DNA of 64,000 nt from Immersiella caudata (lineage: Eukaryota > Ascomycota > Sordariomycetes > Sordariales > Lasiosphaeriaceae): contig JAULSU010000002.1 in assembly GCA_030512335.1 (NCBI GenBank), positions 1,426,001 to 1,490,000 of the forward strand. The letters are read 5' to 3'. The translations under genes were made by a program, and so were the position numbers. The notes below the pieces were generated by a model. That model had not been told where the DNA came from. It did not search any database and worked only from the letters and a program-made list of their open reading frames with translations. Below are positions 22,830 through 33,820 of the stretch, piece after piece (position 1 is the stretch's first letter; each line of letters opens with the position of its first letter).

Positions 22830-23978
22830 TCAACGAATAAACTTTGAGAAGAACTTCCCCTTCGGCGACTTTGCGTTCGATGAGACATCTTCTGGTCCCT
22901 TCTCCTTCTCCCGCTCTGTTCCCAGAGCCCCTTTCTCAGAATCCTTCCTCAGCCGCCCCCTCAAACCCCAGAGTGAATCCGCTTTCCTCAGCAGCGGGGG
23001 CAGTACAAACTTGGATCGGTTCCCTTTCACAAGCTCGTCACTCTGCGTCCAATCTGTCCTCGGTTCTGCCGGAAATCTTTGCACCGGCTCATCCGGGGGT
23101 GTGGTGTCATCACTCCCTGGTACGTCATCCTCTGTGACAGACTCCACAGTTACCACAGTCTTGTCCATAGGAGGTTCGTTCCCGGTGCTATTCCTGCGCC
23201 ATGAGTTGGAAGGTTGCCCCGGGGAGGGGGGTTCGAAAACGTGCGTAGTCTGTCTGGTCCGGTTGATCATAGCGGCGGTAGCGTCGCTTCCAGTTCGGCG
23301 TTGTTGGTATTGGGGGAACAGGGTGTTTCTGCGGTGTGACTGGGACTGGTCTTGGTTTTGGCGGAGGCGGGCGGCGATGTCTGCGGGGAGAGGGGTGGTG
23401 TCGGAGACGGCGCGGCCTTCCATGTGGAGCTTCATGGCGCGTTTGGAGAGCTCGCGGACGTGAGCATGTTCGCGCATGACTTCCTGGGTAGTGGTACGGG
23501 TAAACTGCTTGGCAGCTTCGCGGGGTATGTGGTGGTAGTCTGAGATCCCGGAGAGAGTGTCGTCTGGGAATGGTCTGGAGGGGCGTTGCTGTTGTGGATG
23601 ATGAGATTGTTGTTGTCGTATGTGAGGGGGGTTGCTGGATAAGGGGCCGTCTGGGCCAAGCACTGAAGATTCGGAGGGTGCTGCTGCTAGGGCGGCGGCG
23701 GCAGCGGCTTCTCTTGCCCGCTTTCGTTCGGCGTGAGCTTTTTGATCGGCCAGCACGCCGTGAAGACGCCTCCTTAGCTCATCTGGGTCAAAGTGGCCTA
23801 TCCGTGGCTTCCGTCCCTGGTAACCTGGGAGCGGGCCACCCATAGGCATCTGTCGGGGCGGCTCGCCCCGTAAGGGGTCAGCTTGCCGAGGGATGCCATG
23901 AGCCTGGATGAGGTGGAAAGAAGAGGTACGGGCGAGCGACGTCTGTTGGTGCTCCTGCTCCGTGACGGCGTAGCTCAT
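22830..23978 (-). CDS. Hypothetical fungal protein, disordered, with Arg-rich helix
   Basis: A single-exon frame of 382 residues that I do not recognise. It has protein-like composition throughout and a clear ATG. Residues about 60-95 form a charged helix (FDPDELRRRLHGVLADQKAHAERKRAREA). The centre (about 150-190) has another helical segment with FTRTTTQEVMREHAHVRELSKRAMKLHMEGR, likely the most structured part. The rest is rich in Gln, Ser, Pro and Arg. The C terminus is basic (KSPKGKFFSKFIR). There are no membrane segments or signal peptide. It diverges from the RasGEF gene across a 3.9-kb gap. A lineage-specific fungal protein seems likely. Confidence 0.75.
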   Translation of the reverse strand: MSYAVTEQEHQQTSLARTSSFHLIQAHGIPRQADPLRGEPPRQMPMGGPLPGYQGRKPRIGHFDPDELRRRLHGVLADQKAHAERKRAREAAAAAALAAAPSESSVLGPDGPLSSNPPHIRQQQSHHPQQQRPSRPFPDDTLSGISDYHHIPREAAKQFTRTTTQEVMREHAHVRELSKRAMKLHMEGRAVSDTTPLPADIAARLRQNQDQSQSHRRNTLFPQYQQRRTGSDATAAMINRTRQTTHVFEPPSPGQPSNSWRRNSTGNEPPMDKTVVTVESVTEDDVPGSDDTTPPDEPVQRFPAEPRTDWTQSDELVKGNRSKFVLPPLLRKADSLWGLRGRLRKDSEKGALGTEREKEKGPEDVSSNAKSPKGKFFSKFIR

Positions 23979-26900
23979 CTTATATTACACTCCCTCCCGC
24001 GTCCTCGGACCGGGACGTGATGCCAAAGATTGAGGGAAAAGGCAGATCGTGTCAGATGAGCAATGAGCTGAGTGACAGGCGAGAGCTTGCTCTTGCAACG
24101 GTAGCTTTTCGGCTGTCCAGCGCCGCCCCCTTTCCCGCTAGCTGACTTGGTCGTGCGTGTACAAGTTTGTGGCTCGCTCGCTGTGCGAGCGGTGGAGAGC
24201 GAGGCAGATTGACTTTGCGGCGTCCCGCCCCCCTTTTTCACAGGCGCCCAGGTGTCGAGTGACGCCGGACGATCTTGATCGCCGATCTATCACGGCGGCG
24301 ACGGGACGGCGTATCGGTCTTATAAGACACGAAAAGACGGGCCTTCCTTGTTTTGTTTTTTCAGACGTATGAGTGAGTGGCAGGTTTGCCTGTCTCAGAT
24401 GTGTACACAACGTCTGTTTGCTCGGCCGAGACCAGGACCATCGAGCGCCAGCGGAGTGGATGTGTGTAACGAAACACACCTGGCAGCAGCCGGAAGGAGG
24501 GGAGTGGTGTTGCTGGTGTTGCTGAAGGCTCCCGGCAGTGGGTATCCCGTGTCTGCGCTTTTGGCAATGTGGGGTGGTATTGTTGTGTGTCGTATGTGCG
24601 GCGCAGAGCGACTTGATGGTGGTAGTGGTGATGATGGTGTGATGGACAAGACAACAAAGACTAGAATATGTACAGGTGGCACTCTGCCCTTTATCGCCAG
24701 ATGGTCGAGGACCTTTTCCTTCTCCTCCCTTGCCGGGCCTCGCGACCACGGATCGGGCGGAGTATTTAAACTGCGAAGACTACTGCCGCTGTCGCTAGCG
24801 AGGAGCTACCGCCCTCGCTCGCCATGTGGACATGCGGACGGACTTGCTGATTGCCTCCCAAACGGGGTCTGGTGCGATGTCAAGCTTGGTCAAGCAACCG
24901 GTTGCGAATGGGTCTGATGCTGCAGTAGCGGAACCAAGACGACCAGCGACCAGAGTCCGTCAGGTTACAGCCGAGAAAAGAACATCTGAGCAGCTGGCAG
25001 CGCAGCCCGTCAGATGCCCATTCCATCCTGGCCAGGACGGCCGCCCCCGCCCACGCCCACGCCCAGTCATGACTGGCGCCAGGGCTCCATGGTTACCCAT
25101 CAAGGGTCTGCAGGGGTTCCCGATCTAGATTGGTACCGGTATGGATCGTGACGCGGGGACTGATATAAGTGGAGAGAGGGGTGTGGCAGGGACGGGGAAA
25201 AGAGCTAGCCCCAACTATACTCCTCTGCCGGGATCACAATTGTTAGCTGGGTACTGGCCACGCAAAAGCGATTCTGGCCACCAAAACAGCTATTTCTCAA
25301 GATTGCAAAACATCTCGAAGGTTCTACCAGAACGAAACCATTTCTCATTCACTCCCTAACACAGCAACAAGAACACAGATCTGACCTCTTGAAGCCCTGA
25401 CCCCTGCCACACCCCTGGTCAAAAAACCGAGCTAACAATTGTAACCCCGGCGGAGGAGTAGAATGCAAGCTATCTGCCCGTGCTAGTTAGCGTGCCTTGA
25501 ACAATTTCCTGCAGCCCAATTGTGAGGTGAGGGACAGCTTGGTCCTCTTCAGCTGCTGATTTCGAGGGGAATCCTGCTGAGGTAGCTCTTACCAATTGTC
25601 TGGATCCGGTCGCTTTACCCGTGGGTTCAGGTGGACCCCTAAAGCAGCAAGCTCCATCACTGGTTGCAGGGGTCAGGCCACCGAGTGCCGAGGAGAAGCT
25701 TCTGCAGAATCCGGTGTAGGGGAACGAAGAAACGGGACGAGGAGAGGCTATTCTGAACTCTTTCTTCTTGGCCGAGGCTCTGTCTTCCCTGCCAGCGTTG
25801 CACAGCAGTTGAAAGGGGTAAGGAGGGGACAAACATACCCCATCGGCTTGCTTCCGCAAGGCCAGGTTCCCCGGTTTTCATGTGCGGGGTCTGAGAACCT
25901 GGGGCAGGTCCAATTCCGCTGTCAGGTCTCGCTTCGAGTTTTCACATCCCCCTCTCCCACCAGCAGCGGGCGTCCTGCAGAGTGTGTTTCACGCTCAGGG
26001 TGTGCGTCGATGCGTTCCCAAACAGCATGCTTGGCCGAGGTTGAGGCTGCTGTTGCTGTTGGATTGTGCTTCAGGCGTGATCTGTGGGTCCTGCAAGCAG
26101 ATGGGAGTTGGGGGGTGCTTGGGCTCATCACGAGCCCCTCCGCTGGCAGCCACGAGCAGACCGCTACTTCCTTGCAGGGAACAACTCGAGTCTTACGGTG
26201 CAACCGAGCGATCTTTTCCCATGCGGCTCAGAACCCTTTGCCTCTGGAGTTGTGATTCGCAGTTCAACTGCTCCGACAACTTGTAACGGCTTTGCTGGCT
26301 GAGCCAAGCGGGCATCAGGGTCTCTGGTGTGAGAGCCACCTCGACACCCACAACCCACAGACTCGACCCAAGCCTGAAACCCGAGGCTTGGCCGGGCCGA
26401 AGACTGCACTAGAAATAGGTAGTTATGTATGTCGCTCCTGAACGCACGCACACATGAATTGGGTTTTGGGCTCTGTATCGGTGATGGAAGCTGAGAGGGA
26501 GGTAGGTAGTCTTGAGTCTGCTGGTAGCTGCTTGTTAGGCTCTCCGATGGGAAAAATGTGATGGGTCACCTTGACCTCCGATCGCCCGCATCCATGATTG
26601 GTGCCGCCATGAGCCTCATCTTCCGAGCAACCGCCAGTCAGTTCATCACAATGTGTGACAAGATCCCATCTCTTGGGCACTATTGGCAGTCATTCGTGAC
26701 TTGAGGGTAGCAAACATTGTTGCCGCTTATCCATCCTCGCTCGTTGGCAGCGTGATTTGGCATGCTCCTCGCATGAACGGGACGCCGGATAAGTGTTCAA
26801 AGCACGAAGTAAAAGTCTTCATTTGAACCAACCGGAGACAACAAGGTTGATGCAAATTTGCGGTTGCGGTTGAGGTTGCGGTTGCGGCTGCGGTTCTTTC

Positions 26901-27927
26901 TCTAACAAGCCGTTCGGGTCTACCTAGTCCCGCTCCTTTAGCCCCCTTGGAGCCTCCAGGTCTAGTCAAACTGGCTCATTCGGCAGATTGCTCAAGTGTT
27001 GATCATGGAACTTCAAAGAGGGCGGGCGCAACGGCGGTTGAGGGGTAGAAAAGTACGGACCAAACTCCTGGGGAGCTCGTGGCGACCAGTGATTGCGAAT
27101 TGGTGGTCCCGGCCTGAGGGGTGCGGGCAGGTGTTCCACTAACACGGAAGCAGTGATCACAGCAGAACATCCGGCGCCCGGATTCCAATCGATGAGGGGT
27201 TGTGGACGTTAAACTAACGAGCTATCCCTCTTGTTTGCGTTTCCCTCTTTCTGCATCGCAGACCCCAAGGTCGATTCACAGAACGATCGCGAGTTACCCT
27301 CAAATCGAAACCCCTCGCTGGCTTTTGACCCGTTGCCGGACGCGATTCCCTAAAATTACGACCCCATCTCGTGTGCTGCACGCCAACACGACGGATGCAG
27401 GCGCAGGGGCGCGAGGTCCTCTCCTGTGCCCTCCTCAAATCTGCTGCTGCATAATTGCGTTCGACAGCCACTCCAGCTCATCACCAAGGCGCATCGCGTC
27501 GCCTGTCTCGCGAATTACATCGCTGATCCGAGCTCCCCTCCCAATCGAGAGACGGCATTCGGGAGCGCCCGCTGCTGTAATACGGCCATGTCGAGCAGCC
27601 AAGACAGTACGGCGTTGTGTGCACCTTGTTCCTGAGCACCTGTGCCCGCTAATAATAAAGGCCTGACTGGTGAGTTGAAAGCCTGAGCCTGGAGCCTGTC
27701 TGTGCCCCGTGCCTCCTTCCGGACTCGACCCATCACGGGCCTGCCCCGGCCTCCCACCACAACCCCCGTCGTCTGCCCGTACGCACGACACACGCTCCTC
27801 CACCAGCCTGACCCCCCTTCTCCTGACTTTTCCTCCCCTTCCTTTTCTACCAAGGGCCGACTTAATATCAGACCTGAAGGGGTATGCTCCCTCTTGTGTG
27901 TTTTTTCTACGCTGCCATGTCCTAGCA
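23979..27927. other. 3.9-kb gene-free stretch between two divergent genes
   Basis: No recognisable protein was found. The longest frame, 25596-26255 (+), is Arg/Ser/Gly-rich without homology I can name and is opposed by open frames on the other strand. The stretch must hold two promoters and possibly a long leader of the RasGEF gene, whose frame is open upstream of the chosen ATG without any other in-frame ATG back to about 27709. A TTGCGG repeat is listed separately. Confidence 0.45.
26858..26893. repeat. Hexanucleotide tandem repeat (TTGCGG, six units)
   Basis: Six consecutive units of TTGCGG with two single-base variants (TTGAGG, CTGCGG). It is in non-coding DNA about 1 kb upstream of the RasGEF start. 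Confidence 0.85.
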
Positions 27928-30900
27928 ATGTGGGTACAGGCTCACCAAAGCGTGCCAGACCGCTCCTCCCGGGCTGCACTCCCCGCGTCTCCACGTCAAA
28001 CCGGCCCAGTGTTCAACGGCGGCGACCCGCCCGCGCCCGCTCCGCTGCAGCCCGCTACCCGGCTCAGGACCTCAGTTCTGGTGTCGAAAGGCGGCAGTTT
28101 CCTGCTATTCGACGATCCTCCGGCCGCGGCCCCCGCTAACCCCCGCGACTCCATCTCATCCACCGGCACAACCGGCACCGGCCCGTTCTTCCTCGACCTC
28201 CACGCGCCTTACCTCTCTGGCGCAACCGCCGCCCCCGAGCCCGCAAAAACGCCCACCACGACCGCCACGACAGACCAACGAAATGACACGCGGCAGCAGC
28301 CCTGGCCGCCGCCCCGAAAAGAATCTCTGAGCGACAACAATCCAACCCCCTGGGTAAGATGAGGAACATGCACAAGACAAGAAGACCGCGAGGGCGCGAG
28401 GCTGATGACTGCTGAGGGCTCTAGTTCGATTCGTCCAAGTTTGCGATGGACCCCATAAATATCGCCATCATCGGCGCTATCGGTGTGGGCAAGTCGTCGT
28501 TTGTCCAACGCGTGTTGCGGACACCGCGTCCGCCAAACTATAACGTTACGTCCCTGCGCCAAGATGTCGACGGCGTCATTCGCCATGTCACCCTCGTCGA
28601 GCTCGATCTCGAGGGCTTCGAGGTGGACTCCAACCAGCCAATCCAGTGGCCAAAGCAGATCGGAGGCCAATTGGTGCCCCGTATGGACGGCGCCCTGATC
28701 CTGTACGACGTTACGAACAAGGAGAGCATCCGGGATCTTCCCTCGACGCTGTGTGAGTATCGCCGGCCTCGGCGCGGAGACCGCTTCTAACATTGCGCAT
28801 AGCCGCGCTGGCAAACTCCTCCCTCCCGACCGTGCTCGTCGCCACAAAGTACGACGCTCCGGAAGAACTGCGCCAGCTCGATCCGGCCGGCGTGGCTGCT
28901 GCCTTTCCCGCATGCCTCCACTTCCGGATCTCTCCCAACGCGCCCGGAAGCACCAAAGAGAGCCTCCAAGCTATGCTGCGTACCGTGGTCGACGTCCGGA
29001 GAGGTGAGACCCCGCGCAAAACTCTTCCCCGCCGAGACCAGAACTGACGCACGCATAGGCATATCGAACAAGTCAGATGGATCGGCTCTCAGAAGGCGCG
29101 CCGCTTCAACCGCGAACCTCGATGCGCCGCCCGACACAATAAATGGGCGGCCACTGAGCCAACACAGCAAACACAGCAGGGCAAGCTCGGACTTGTCACT
29201 GCTACGCGGCTTCCCGCCACCCCCGCCCCAAGAGGGCGGCCACTACAGGACGCAGGCCGCCCGGTCACCGAGGCTGGACTACCAGTCCCATGGCCCATAT
29301 AGCGCCCCAAGCGCTGTTCCAGACGTCCCCGAAGATGGTACCTCACAAACGGTATCGAGCATGCTGCGAACCCCCGGCATCCGCCTCGATGGAGGGGCAG
29401 AGTCCTTCCTAGACATTGACGAATCTGATGCAGAATCGTACCGGTACTCAGAAGAAGTGCCGATACTACGGCGCGACGATGACGCGTTTCTGGACAGGCC
29501 AGCGAAGATGATGGGCGTTTCGTTTGATGAGCTTGTTGACAGGCTTCTTGCCCCGAAGATGACACGCACCGATAATAACTTTGCCGATATATTCCTGTGT
29601 CTATATCGCAAGTTTGCCGCACCATGCGAGCTTCTTGGCGCCATTGTTGCTCGGTTTGACCGCGTTGCAGAGGACAAAACAACACAATTCCTTGTCAAGA
29701 CTGAGGTCCAGATGAGGATGATTGAGGTTATAGCAAAATGGGTATCATTATACCCTGGAGATTTTGCCCGTCCCGTCACAAGGAAGGGTTTGAACGCCTT
29801 GATCAGGCGGCTGTCTACCAATACCGTCTTTGCCACAGCCGCCCATCAGATGCGAATGCATCTGCAAAGAGTCGTTGAGGACGACGACACGGGGTGGGCA
29901 AAGTGTGATGACAAGGAAGAGGATGGTCAAACACACGATGGGCTTTCGGCACTAAACACAGACCAAGGCCGACGACAGAGCGAGTTTGCCGATTCCATGA
30001 CCTCGTTGCAACTTGAGCAGTCAAACAGCTTACCCGACTACCGGCGACCATCGCACAGCTCAGAAGTGTCAGCAACTGATATCCTCGCACGAGTCCCAGC
30101 GCGGTTCCAGTTTCATCAGTATGAAGACTACGAGCGCGAGGCGGCAACCTTGGCTCCGGCAGGGACATTTCCCCTCGACAAGGTGCGCTACCACGCGTTC
30201 ATGGACATCGACCCGGATTACATTGCCGAGGAGATGACGCGCATCGACTGGATCATGTTCAGCTCCATTCGTATCCGCGACCTTGTGCGACACGTTAGCC
30301 TTCCCGCAAACCAGAAGGAGAAGTGCCGAAGCCTCAAGAACGTCAACCGCATGGTGGCGCATTTCAACCATGTGGCTAAGTGGGTGGTGAATACAATTCT
30401 GATCCGCGACAAGGCCAAGCACCGCGCACCTTGCCTGGAGAAGTTCATGGTTATCGCCCAGCGCTTGCGTACACTAAATAACTACAACAGTCTCGCTGCC
30501 GTCCTCGCCGGTATCAACGCAGCCGAGATCCACCGACTCACACAAACCCGGGCCTTGGTGTCCGCGGATGTACAAAAGCGCTTTGCACGCCTGGTGTTGC
30601 TCATGGGCACACAGAAAAGCCATTTCGCCTACCGACTGGCATGGGAGAATTCGCCATTGCCGCGGATCCCTTTCATGCCACTTCATCGCCATGATCTGGT
30701 GTCTGCTGAAGATGGCAGCCGGACATTTGTTGGGCCAAACGGCGACCGCATCAACTGGAAGAAATTCGAAGTCCTCGGCGAGGTGCTTCTTCCCATCATG
30801 AAGAGTCAGGGGCAGCCTTACCCCAATCTAAATCGTCATGACCTGAGTAGAGAGTTGATCTTGGATTGTCGCATGCCGACAGATGATGAGGTGAGTTTAA

Positions 30901-31067
30901 ACTTGCTCCTGTTCTTGTGTATACTTCGGAATGGCAGCTACACCCTTGACGAGAAATACTGACTCCTCAACTAGGAGATCTACCAGCGGAGTCTCCAGGT
31001 CGAGCCGAACACAGGTGGAGCTGCCGAGTCGAGCAGGAAGAAGTTCCCATGGCTTCCGAAGTCTTGA
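27928..31067 (+). CDS. Ras guanine-nucleotide exchange factor with N-terminal Ras-like domain
   Basis: It activates Ras-type GTPases by GDP release. Five exons (27928-28353, 28425-28752, 28803-29003, 29059-30890, 30975-31067) give 959 residues. Residues 1-145 are Pro/Thr-rich and disordered. Residues about 151-310 form a Ras-like domain: P-loop GAIGVGKS at 159-166, then GALILYDVTNKES, VLVATKYD in place of NKxD, and no DxxGQ motif. A Ser-rich linker follows. The REM domain is about 470-600 (VSFDELVDRLLAPKMT, FLCLYRKFAAPCELL). The catalytic CDC25 domain spans about 690-940 (MDIDPDYIAEEMTRID, FNHVAKWVVNTILI, LEKFMVIAQRLRTLNNYNSLAAVLAGI, PFMPLHRHDL). The last 31-residue exon ends LPKS. The first ATG in frame was chosen; a further upstream exon is possible. 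Confidence 0.92.
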
Positions 31068-31778
31068 CAACTGAGCTTTCCGCTGGAGGGAAGTGCATGT
31101 TAGGAGAAGGTCTCATTACGGCTTCTACAGCCGTGTAGCGCTGCTAAAGGATATGGAACAATGTGGCGTGACGATGAACAAGATAGATATGGGCTCCAAA
31201 ATAAACCCCTACACAGAGGGACTTCGATGACCACTTCGACGATACTTCAACATCCGCGACAGGCGACGAGTATACCCCTGTTTGACCGATACGGCTGGGC
31301 TATGGCTGGATCTAATGGACGCACGTTTGAGATATGGAAATAGGTAATCTTCAGAGCATACATGTGTTTCTCAGATATTCGGTGTCATCATAACGCCGAA
31401 GACGGCATGCATGATGAAACAACAGTCAAAAATGATTCCAGTTCCTAACAATGCAAATGCCATGAATGGCGGAGTATTTCCTTTATGCCTGGAAAAGCAA
31501 CGCTGGTGTACTAATATTACGATTTCCTAGCCCCCGTTTTTTCTTTTCCAAGGGCGATATTATCCCTTCATATCTTCCTCGAATATTACCTGGGCGAGCA
31601 CCTTTTGCTCTCGCCAAGTTGACGTTGATGAGAGTGAGCTCATCGTAGACGGGGAGGAACTTCTTGCTGATGGTGTTATGCTTGTTGCTGTCGAGGGTCG
31701 ACGTATATCTCGGAGCATGGCTTCGATTCGGGTTTTGCGTTCCTGGGAGCTTGCTGATGATGACCGCACATGAGAAAA
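31068..31778. other. Convergent 3' intergenic region, RasGEF / transporter
   Basis: About 710 bp between facing stop codons, with AT-rich DNA typical of 3' UTRs and polyadenylation regions. No gene was recognised. Confidence 0.45.
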
Positions 31779-33566
31779 CTAGTCTTCATCTACAGGCCAT
31801 AGCCTTCGAGGCGTGGTTAGCTGGTTCGTCCCCAGGCAGGGGTGCTTGGTTCTGGAATACTCACAGCTGTCGCCTCCACAGACACCTAATCATACTGGAA
31901 AAGACGAAAATCCACACAACAACGATACAGGCCGCCAGAACAGCGCCGAATATCTTGAGCCCGTTGCTCTCGAACGCGCTGCCAAGTGCCTCGGTGGCGG
32001 TAACCTACGTAGCACAGCAGCAGTCAGAAATATGCTTCATCGCATGACCAATGACCGCCCCTGGGTCGATGTGAGGATTTGCAGGACGTACCAGAGCGGT
32101 GTTGGGGAACACAAATGAGAACCAGGTCATCTGAAACGGCATTTTGTTTCTGTTTTCCGGTTTCACATACTTCCACAACGATCCGACCGACACGAGGAAG
32201 AACCAAATGCTCAGTCCGTATAGCCATAGACCGGCCATGTAAGAGAACAATCTCAGGATGAAGATGGCGTGTTCAGTTCCCATAAAGTTTGTAGGGAAGA
32301 TCTCGGCTGTCTGATTTCCCAGGTTAACCATTCCTGCCGCAGTGAAGGCTGAAGGGCCGATCGAAATGAAGATACCCGGCCGTTGATGGTCTCGAGGAAG
32401 CTTCTGCGTCATCAGTCGGTAAAGGAAGGCTGCGCAAACCATGAAGCTGATGAGGAAACCAGTTCCCTGTACGGTGACAGACGCGATAGCAACAGCCACG
32501 GCATTGAGTGACGCCAACTGCCCCGACTTACTCGCCCCGGCAATAAGATTACTACCGAATGGGGCGGTGAGCAGGAGTGGGTATGCTGGAAACACCCAAA
32601 CCGGAGTCATCGTGTGGATGGGGAAGACTCTTCAAACATGTCAGTGGTGATATTGCAGCGTATTAGGATAGACGTACTGCGTGGACCATAGCGTGAGATA
32701 GAGACCAGCACTGACAACCGTACTTGTGCCAACGTAGATCCAAAACATGGCCTCCATGACATTGAGCAGCCAAGGCCCACACTTGGGAATTCCGTACTGG
32801 CACACCGTAATGAAAATTGTCGCAACTCTAGACACAGGATCAGTATAACAATCTTACCGAGCTTGTGAGTGTGTGGTACGCACGAGACAATCTGGGGCGG
32901 TGGTCAGCAGTGAGTCTGAAAAGAAGAATACCCGGGTGGCTCACTGATGCAGATATAAATAATGACTCAAATTGCTCGGTAAACGAGTTAACGAAGCTCC
33001 CCGGTCGTATTCGAAATCGCGTTATGATCAATACACAGTTCATGGTGAAGAGGCATAAATTGAAAATGAAGAATGCAAGGCCAATGCCGGTCAGCCACCG
33101 AGATCGATACGGGACTGCAGTTTGGCGGTGAAGTCAGCAGCTGAACGTACCAGAGCCGTGAGAAGCCTTACGTGACGATATGACATTCGCAATGCCACCG
33201 GTTGCCTGGGATCTATCAGAAATACGCTCAATGATGTTGAGTGATGAATGAACAGTAACCACCTACCATGGTCATCGTGAACCAAGTCCATCGAAAACAC
33301 GCAATCCTGTCCAGTATGCTGACCTTTCTCCCCCGGAGATTCCTCGCCTTCGTAATCATTCCATTGAGACTCGACGAGTTGGAAGGCGGTTGAGGTGAAC
33401 GGATTGCCGACTCCGGGTCCGGTGTCCGGCCCGGCGTCGAGCCCGGACCCGAAGCTTGGCAGAAGCCGTTCGGGGGCCGCTGCAGGGGTGGTGTCGGCAG
33501 CGGGAGGTCGTCGGGGCTTTCGTAGCCGCAGGCTAATACACCAGGTGGGGTCATGCCTCCTCCCAT
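31779..33566 (-). CDS. TDT-family membrane transporter (malate Mae1 / sulfite Ssu1 type)
   Basis: A plasma-membrane carrier of the tellurite-resistance/dicarboxylate (TDT) family, which moves malate or sulfite. Eight exons are needed: 33267-33566, 33172-33205, 32945-33114, 32884-32891, 32678-32827, 32092-32629, 31865-32004, 31779-31803. They join in phase to 454 residues. Family hallmarks are RIACFRWTWFTMTMATGGIANV, WLTGIGLAFFIFNLCLFTMNC, VCQYGIPKCGPWLLNVMEAMFWIYV, PVWVFPAYPLLL and FPNTAL. About ten hydrophobic segments are visible. An 8-nt exon and a 25-nt last exon (ending LLWPVDED) restore the frame and the expected sequence. Substrate choice between malate and sulfite cannot be read from sequence. 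The start could instead be the ATG at 33554. Confidence 0.88.
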
Positions 33567-33820
33567 CGGTACAAGCGCAGAATCATCAAGAAGACCTCAA
33601 AGAAAAACCATCGTTCTCCGGCAGCGTCGAATCGGTTTGTCCACTCGGAGAAGCCCTGCAGCGCGTTCAAGAAGAGGACCAGCTGGATGAAGGTCTCGGC
33701 CACGAGCGTCATCGACATGGTGTCCAGCACTCGGCGCGAGCCCCCCTGGTCCTTCTTATATCGCAGTCGGCCAAAAGTAGTGGTGGGTAGGGTTGGTATG
33801 GGTACCGTGAAAGCCGACAC
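33551..33820 (-). other. 89-codon open frame overlapping the transporter start (possible uORF)
   Basis: An ATG-started frame lies directly upstream of the transporter and ends in TGA that overlaps the transporter's second in-frame ATG as ATGA. Its last 50 residues are hydrophobic and aromatic (ETFIQLVLFLNALQGF, ERWFFFEVFLMIL). It may be a regulatory upstream frame in the leader, a remnant of a membrane-protein exon, or chance. I see no partner exon. Confidence 0.3.

Noticed and set aside
25596..26255. 219-codon plus-strand open frame
   Set aside because: Arg/Ser/Gly-skewed composition, no domain motif, opposed by open frames on the other strand.
28209..28913. 234-codon minus-strand frame
   Set aside because: It is the shadow of the RasGEF exons on the plus strand, which carry clear Ras-like motifs.
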